A stretch of 10,148 bases of DNA from Ruminococcus sp. UBA6407 (GTDB taxonomy: Bacteria; Bacillota; Clostridia; Oscillospirales; Ruminococcaceae). Of this stretch, positions 6,380 through 10,148 are shown piece by piece; position 1 is the first letter of the stretch, and every line of letters starts with the position of its first letter. The stretch lies in the NCBI GenBank assembly GCA_002438605.1, contig DJPR01000022.1, positions 11,952 to 22,099 of the forward strand. Direction: 5' to 3'. The position numbers and the translations under genes were made by a program. A model generated the notes under the pieces. The model had not been told where the DNA came from and made no database searches. It saw only the letters and a list, made by a program, of their open reading frames with translations.

Positions 6380-7525
6380 ATGAATATAGCATTTGATGCA
6401 ATACCGCTTATAAGTGACAGAATAACAGGGATAGGCTGGTGTGAGGCAGGACAGACAATGGCAATGGCACGTCTGCACCCCGAAAACAAATATACATTTA
6501 ACTTCTTTTCCAGAAAAGATGACCATATCAAGCTTGAACGCATAAAGCCATTTGCAAATGATAATATAGACGTTAAGCTTGTGCATGGTTCAGGATTTAT
6601 ATACCGCACAATTTCGACCTTTATCCCCGTTCCGTATCACCGATATTTCGGGAAAAACGACAATATAACTCACTTTTTCAATTATATAGTACCGCCGGGA
6701 GTAAGCGGAAGAACTGTTGTAACAGTACATGATATGGTATACAAGGCATTTCCCGAAACAGTCAGGGCAAGAACAAAATATATGCTTGACATGGGGCTGA
6801 AAAGCTCCATGAAGCGTGCCGACCTTATCGTTACCGATTCTGAATTTTCAAAATCAGAAATACTTAAATATTTTCCTAGGCATGAAAGCAAAATAAGGGT
6901 TGTTCCATGTGGTGTGGACTTGGAAAGGTTCAGTCCATGCAGGGATAAGGAAAAAATAACTGCGGTAAAGAAAAATCTTGAGATTGAGGGCGAATATTTC
7001 CTGTATCTCGGAACTATCGAGCCGAGAAAGAACCTTGAACGCTTGATTCAGGCTTACGGAATTTTTGCAGGCAGAAACTCCGATGCACCAAAGCTGGTGC
7101 TTGCAGGCGGAAAGGGCTGGCTCTATGACAGCATTTTTGCAAAGGTAAATGAACTGAAGCTTGAGGACAGGGTTATTTTCACAAAATATGTTCCCTCAGA
7201 GGATATGAACGCACTTATGTGCGGTGCATTGGCATTTGTATTTCCGTCCATATACGAGGGATTCGGTATGCCGCCGCTGGAGGCTATGGCTTGCGGAGTA
7301 CCTGTGCTTGCCTCAAATGCGGCATCACTTCCAGAGGTCACAGGTGACTGCGGAGTAATTGTTGACCCGTATTCAGCAGAAGCAATTGCAGACGGCATGG
7401 AACGTCTTTACAGTGACAGCAGTCTGAGACAGCAGCTCAGCGAGCAGGGAATTGAGCGTGCAAAAGGCTTTACATGGGATAAATCTGCCGAAACACTTTA
7501 TAATGTTTACAAGGAGCTTTCCTGA
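6380..7525 (+). CDS. Family 4 glycosyltransferase (first of two)
   Basis: The product has 381 residues and a GT-B fold. The N-terminal half has the ITGIGWCEAGQ acceptor-side loop and VVTVHDMVY. The C-terminal half has LYLGTIEPRKNLERLIQAY, LAGGKGW, YVPSEDMNALM and FPSIYEGFGMPPLEAMACGVPV, with the EX7E pair at Glu293 and Glu301 that holds the donor nucleotide-sugar. Closest in style are mannosyl/rhamnosyl transferases of O-antigen and capsule clusters, retaining enzymes that use GDP-mannose-type donors. The exact donor and linkage cannot be read from sequence. GAAAGGAAG precedes ATG 6380. The TGA stop overlaps the next ATG by one base (TGATG), so the two GT genes are probably translated together. 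In context it would extend the lipid-linked glycan with mannose or D-rhamnose on the cytoplasmic face. Confidence 0.92.
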   Translation: MNIAFDAIPLISDRITGIGWCEAGQTMAMARLHPENKYTFNFFSRKDDHIKLERIKPFANDNIDVKLVHGSGFIYRTISTFIPVPYHRYFGKNDNITHFFNYIVPPGVSGRTVVTVHDMVYKAFPETVRARTKYMLDMGLKSSMKRADLIVTDSEFSKSEILKYFPRHESKIRVVPCGVDLERFSPCRDKEKITAVKKNLEIEGEYFLYLGTIEPRKNLERLIQAYGIFAGRNSDAPKLVLAGGKGWLYDSIFAKVNELKLEDRVIFTKYVPSEDMNALMCGALAFVFPSIYEGFGMPPLEAMACGVPVLASNAASLPEVTGDCGVIVDPYSAEAIADGMERLYSDSSLRQQLSEQGIERAKGFTWDKSAETLYNVYKELS

Positions 7526-8658
7526 TGAATAAAAAACTGCGTATTTTAGAGGTCAACAAAGCATATTATCCTCATGTGGGAGGAATAGAAAGTGCAGTAA
7601 AACAGTATGCCGAGGGTTTTAAGGACATAGCAGATGTTAAGGTGCTTGTCTGTCGTGAGGACAGAGGAAAAGGCTTTTCCGAGGAAATAAACGGAGTAAA
7701 GGTTATAAGGACAGGAAGTTTAGGCACATATTTTTCATGTCCGCTGTCAGCTTCGTTTGTGCGGAAGTTCAGACAAATGGCAAAAAAAGCAGACGTGGTA
7801 CATATAAACGTACCGTTTCCGCTTGCTGATGCGGCTTGTCTTTTATCAGGATATAAGGGCAGAGTTGTTGTATCGTGGCACAGTGACGTTGTAAAGCAGA
7901 AAAAACTGCTTTTCTTCTATAAGCCGATAATGATGAGGTTTCTGAAACGTGCAGACGTTATTCTTGCCGCTACAGAGGGACATATAAAAAGCTCTCCATA
8001 CATTTCCAAATTTAAAGAAAAGTGCAGGATAATACCTTACGGAATAGACATACAGAAGTATCTTGAAGCAGAAAAACGTCCTCTGCTTACAGAAAAGCTG
8101 AACAATAAAAATGCAGTAAAGGTCTTTTTTACTGGCAGACTTGTTTACTATAAGGGCGTTGACGTTCTTCTTAAAGCGTTCAGAAAGGTGAAAAACTGTG
8201 AACTTTTTATTGCGGGAACAGGAGTGCTTGAAAATGACCTTAAAGCCTATGCAAAAAAGCATGGAATGGAAAAAAGCGTGCATTTTCTTGGCTTTTTACC
8301 TGATAATGAGCTGAAATCAGCATTTAATGACTGTGATATATTTGTACTGCCGTCTGTTGCAAACAGCGAGGCATTTGCAATAGTCCAGCTTGAAGCAATG
8401 GTTTATTCAAAGCCCGTTATAAATACATCTCTGCCAACGGGAGTACCGTATGTGAGCAAGGACGGCGAAAGCGGCATTACGGTCAAGCCGAATAATGCTG
8501 ATGAGCTTGCAGATGCGATAAACAAGCTTGCAGAAAATCCCGAATTAAGAGAGCGTTTCGGGAAAGAGGGCTATAACAGAGTATGCAGATATTTCAGCAA
8601 TTCCGATATTCTGGGTAGAATATATAACGTATTATCAGAGGAAAGGAGCATTATATGA
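7525..8658 (+). CDS. Family 4 glycosyltransferase (second of two)
   Basis: The product has 377 residues and a GT-B fold. The N-terminus has the typical GT4 start ILEVNKAYYPHVGGIESAV, with the Gly-Gly donor/acceptor loop. The middle has VVSWHSD and IIPYGID. The C-terminal domain has FFTGRLVYYKGVDVLLKAF, FVLPSVANSEAFAIVQLEAM with EX7E at Glu282 and Glu290, and a closing GVPYVSKDGESGITV. It is distinct from the preceding GT4 and likely adds a different residue or linkage; two GT4 enzymes plus the initiating transferase suggest a short repeat unit or a rhamnan/mannan backbone. It overlaps the upstream gene by one base and the rmd gene downstream by four (ATGA). Donor specificity is inferred only from the GDP-sugar genes around it. 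Confidence 0.92.
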   Translation: MNKKLRILEVNKAYYPHVGGIESAVKQYAEGFKDIADVKVLVCREDRGKGFSEEINGVKVIRTGSLGTYFSCPLSASFVRKFRQMAKKADVVHINVPFPLADAACLLSGYKGRVVVSWHSDVVKQKKLLFFYKPIMMRFLKRADVILAATEGHIKSSPYISKFKEKCRIIPYGIDIQKYLEAEKRPLLTEKLNNKNAVKVFFTGRLVYYKGVDVLLKAFRKVKNCELFIAGTGVLENDLKAYAKKHGMEKSVHFLGFLPDNELKSAFNDCDIFVLPSVANSEAFAIVQLEAMVYSKPVINTSLPTGVPYVSKDGESGITVKPNNADELADAINKLAENPELRERFGKEGYNRVCRYFSNSDILGRIYNVLSEERSII

Positions 8659-9590
8659 AAGCATTGATTATAGGCGGCGCAGGTTTTGTAGGAGGGTATC
8701 TCTCCGAAAGACTTATTTCATCGGGTAATGAGGTTCATGTAACGTGCCTGCCAAATGAAAAAACGTCTGAAAACGGAAGTATTCCACACATTCTGAACAT
8801 ACTTGAAAAGGACTCTGTAACTGACCTCATACGCACCGTTAAGCCTGACTGCATTTTTCATCTTGCGGCACAAAGCTCGGTAGCGTTATCGTGGAAAAAT
8901 CCGCAGCTTACGGTTGATGTCAATATAAAGGGAACTTTAAATGTGCTTGACGCTCTGCGTGAATCAGGACTTGAAAAAACAAGAATACTGCTTATAGGTT
9001 CAGGCGAGGAATACGGTTATATAAGAAAGAATGCTTGTCCGATAAATGAAGAAGAACCGCTTAATCCGGGCAATATTTATGCGGCAACAAAAGCCTGCCA
9101 GTCAATGATAGGCTCAGTTTATGCAAGGGCATACGGCATGGACATTGTAATGGTAAGGGCGTTTAATCACATAGGACCTGCACAGCTTCCGCAGTTTGTA
9201 GTTGCAGACTTCTGCAAGCAAGCTTCCGATATTGAAAAAGGACTGCATAAACCTGAAATAATGGTAGGAAATCTCTCGGCAAAGCGTGATTTTACAGACG
9301 TTCGTGACGTAGTAAGGGCATATGAAATGCTGTCTCAAAAGGGAAAAAGCGGGCAGATTTACAATATAGGAAGCGGAAAGGCAATTGCAGTAGAGGATAT
9401 ATTAAGACTTATTCTTGAAAAGGCAAATGCTGAAATCAAGGTAACTGTGGACGAAAAAAGGCTCAGACCTGTTGATGTGCCTGTCATAGAGGCTGATATA
9501 AGCCGAATTCATGCGGATACAGGCTGGGAGCCTGAAATACCGCTTGAAAAGACAATAGAAGATACATTGAATTATTGGAGAAATATCTGA
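8655..9590 (+). CDS. rmd: GDP-4-keto-6-deoxy-D-mannose reductase (GDP-D-rhamnose synthesis)
   Basis: The product has 311 residues and is an extended SDR enzyme. The Rossmann motif GGAGFVGG has glycines at 7, 10 and 13. HLAAQSSVALSW follows; the Ser of IGSGEEYG (Ser116) and Tyr142/Lys146 in YAATK form the catalytic set. RAFNHIGPAQLPQFVVADF and KRDFTDVRDVVRAY are characteristic of GDP-6-deoxy-D-mannose reductases, which reduce the Gmd product at C4 to GDP-D-rhamnose. The GDP-fucose synthase class looks different around these positions and is less likely, but a related NDP-sugar epimerase cannot be excluded. AAAGGAG lies just upstream, and the start overlaps the second GT4 gene (ATGA). It closes the tightly spaced block, and its TGA stop touches a short repeat. 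Together with manC and gmd it completes a D-rhamnose donor pathway from mannose-1-phosphate. Confidence 0.87.
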   Translation: MKALIIGGAGFVGGYLSERLISSGNEVHVTCLPNEKTSENGSIPHILNILEKDSVTDLIRTVKPDCIFHLAAQSSVALSWKNPQLTVDVNIKGTLNVLDALRESGLEKTRILLIGSGEEYGYIRKNACPINEEEPLNPGNIYAATKACQSMIGSVYARAYGMDIVMVRAFNHIGPAQLPQFVVADFCKQASDIEKGLHKPEIMVGNLSAKRDFTDVRDVVRAYEMLSQKGKSGQIYNIGSGKAIAVEDILRLILEKANAEIKVTVDEKRLRPVDVPVIEADISRIHADTGWEPEIPLEKTIEDTLNYWRNI

Positions 9591-9617
9591 GGCAGTACAG
9601 GAAATGTGAAACACTGC
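9590..9617 (+). repeat. Short hairpin, possible degenerate copy of the dispersed repeat
   Basis: AGGCAGT begins on the last base of the rmd TGA stop, and ACTGCC closes the element; GGCAGT pairs with ACTGCC across a 16-base loop. The termini resemble the repeat ends at 2155 (AGGCAGCACT) and at 4921, but the match is short, so membership is tentative. Confidence 0.35.
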
Positions 9618-9640
9618 CATAAGGGTTTGTATTGTTCGGA

Positions 9641-9646
9641 AAGGAG
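9641..9646 (+). promoter_or_regulatory. Ribosome binding site fixing the last gene's start
   Basis: AAGGAG at 9641-9646 is 7 bases before ATG 9654. The frame is open back to GTG 9606, but that start has no ribosome site and falls inside the hairpin after rmd, so 9654 is preferred. Confidence 0.75.
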
Positions 9647-9653
9647 AATAATT

Positions 9654-9989
9654 ATGTCTGATTTAAAGCTGACAGCAGAAAAAACAATGACATTCATGGA
9701 TAGTGAAGACGGAAAGGGCGTTTTTAAGACTCCGAAACGTCTGGAGAGCTTTGGAGAAGCTCAGAATGAATACAATAAGCTTGTTATGGAAAACATTAAC
9801 GATATGAAAAAGCGTATATGTCACCTTGAAGATGAACAGGAGATTAGTGTAGAGCGTTTCAAACGCTGTGCATCGGAGTTACAGTCATTCAAGGCAGAGC
9901 TTGACAGACTTAAATTAACCTCAAAACTGAACACAAATGCAATTGACAGGCTGAATAAAGCAATACAAATCGCAAACGGAGAGGAATAG
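9654..9989 (+). CDS. Small coiled-coil protein of unknown function
   Basis: The product has 111 residues and is not recognised. It has no signal peptide and no membrane segment, so it should be cytoplasmic. Residues about 35-105 are strongly helical and charged, with heptad-like hydrophobic spacing (EAQNEYNKLVMENINDM, KKRICHLEDEQEI, ELQSFKAELDRLKLTSKL, AIDRLNKAIQI), which suggests a coiled coil and self-association. The N-terminal 30 residues are polar and less regular. It follows rmd by 63 bases with its own good ribosome site, and a terminator lies downstream, so it may be the last gene of the polysaccharide operon or a separate unit; no clear promoter is visible before it. A role in glycan length control or in binding the assembly enzymes would be speculation. 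Confidence 0.75.
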   Translation: MSDLKLTAEKTMTFMDSEDGKGVFKTPKRLESFGEAQNEYNKLVMENINDMKKRICHLEDEQEISVERFKRCASELQSFKAELDRLKLTSKLNTNAIDRLNKAIQIANGEE

Positions 9990-10034
9990 TTTTATTTATA
10001 AAATTATTTCGGTTTGTCAAGAGCTAATAAAGCA

Positions 10035-10065
10035 AGGGAACGCCCTCTCTTGCAGGGCGTTCCCT
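10035..10065. terminator. 12-bp perfect GC-rich hairpin downstream of the last gene
   Basis: AGGGAACGCCCT (10035-10046) pairs completely with AGGGCGTTCCCT (10054-10065) around a 7-base loop. It is not followed by a U tract on the + strand (CTTAAAA), and only by a weak one on the minus strand. It may act together with the next hairpin, or be part of a repeated intergenic element. Confidence 0.5.
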
Positions 10066-10068
10066 CTT

Positions 10069-10093
10069 AAAAACAGTCTGCACGACTGTTTTT
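10069..10093. terminator. Bidirectional intrinsic terminator
   Basis: AAAAACAGTC (10069-10078) pairs perfectly with GACTGTTTTT (10084-10093) around TGCAC. The CAGTC/GACTG core is followed by a five-U run on the + strand, and the same holds on the minus strand. It ends the transcription unit running through the coiled-coil gene and could also stop transcription arriving from the right. Confidence 0.78.
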
Positions 10094-10126
10094 AATTCAC
10101 CCTTTGCGGAGCGCTTAAAGGCAATA

Positions 10127-10143
10127 GTGGGACTCTGTCCCAC
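10127..10143. repeat. Third perfect hairpin at the window edge
   Basis: GTGGGAC (10127-10133) pairs with GTCCCAC (10137-10143) around a 3-base TCT loop. No U tract follows. Three different perfect hairpins within 110 bases suggest a composite intergenic element that continues past the window end. Confidence 0.45.
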
Positions 10144-10148
10144 ACCCT

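Noticed and set aside
7846..8283. 145-residue antisense open frame under the second GT4 gene
   Set aside because: It is fully contained in a well-supported gene on the other strand, has a Cys/Phe-rich nonsense-like composition and no ribosome site.
10117..10126. AAAGGCAATA near the window end as another copy of the dispersed repeat
   Set aside because: The match covers only about ten bases and the following sequence diverges.

Overview
The window (about 40% G+C in its coding regions by eye, strong AAGGAG-type ribosome sites, many AGA/ATA codons, a Clostridia-style CotH lipoprotein) looks like chromosome from a low-to-mid G+C Gram-positive anaerobe, most likely a Clostridia/Ruminococcus-type gut bacterium. 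This placement is inferred from style and gene families, not from a marker gene. All supported genes are on the + strand.

Layout. (1) 1-2074: a surface lipoprotein of the CotH atypical protein-kinase family (73-1956). Its coding region carries five and a half tandem 54-bp repeats, and inverted copies of an identical 23-bp sequence (1-23 and 2052-2074) bracket the gene. A terminator-like hairpin follows it. (2) 2108-9590: a polysaccharide operon. A textbook sigma-A promoter (TTGACA, 17-bp spacer, extended -10 TGCTATAAT) precedes a polyprenyl-phosphate sugar-1-phosphate transferase. It is followed by manC, a 248-bp gap holding two perfect palindromes and a 155-bp MITE-like element, then gmd, a small AT-rich gene that does not match its neighbours, two family 4 glycosyltransferases and rmd. 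Three gene junctions overlap by 1-4 bases (ATGA or TGATG), which suggests translational coupling. (3) 9654-10148: a small coiled-coil protein of unknown function, then a cluster of three perfect hairpins, one of them a good bidirectional terminator.

How the genes fit together. ManC makes GDP-mannose, Gmd converts it to GDP-4-keto-6-deoxymannose, and the last gene is best read as the reductase giving GDP-D-rhamnose. The first gene would load the first sugar phosphate onto undecaprenyl phosphate, and the two GT4 enzymes would add mannose and/or D-rhamnose. The window therefore encodes initiation, precursor supply and part of the assembly of a D-rhamnose (or related 6-deoxyhexose) surface glycan. 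No flippase, polymerase, ABC exporter, phosphomannomutase or mannose-6-phosphate isomerase is present here.

The least expected signal is a family of short, hairpin-forming repeats with a core like AAGGCAAYACYGCACAA. They sit at nearly every transcription-unit boundary (1, 1956, 2048, 2155, 4767, 4921, and weakly 9590), sometimes starting on the last base of a stop codon. I see no clear evidence of a wholly new defence or mobile system; the repeat family, the repeat-bracketed CotH gene and the AT-rich integrase-N-domain-like gene are the items most worth pursuing.
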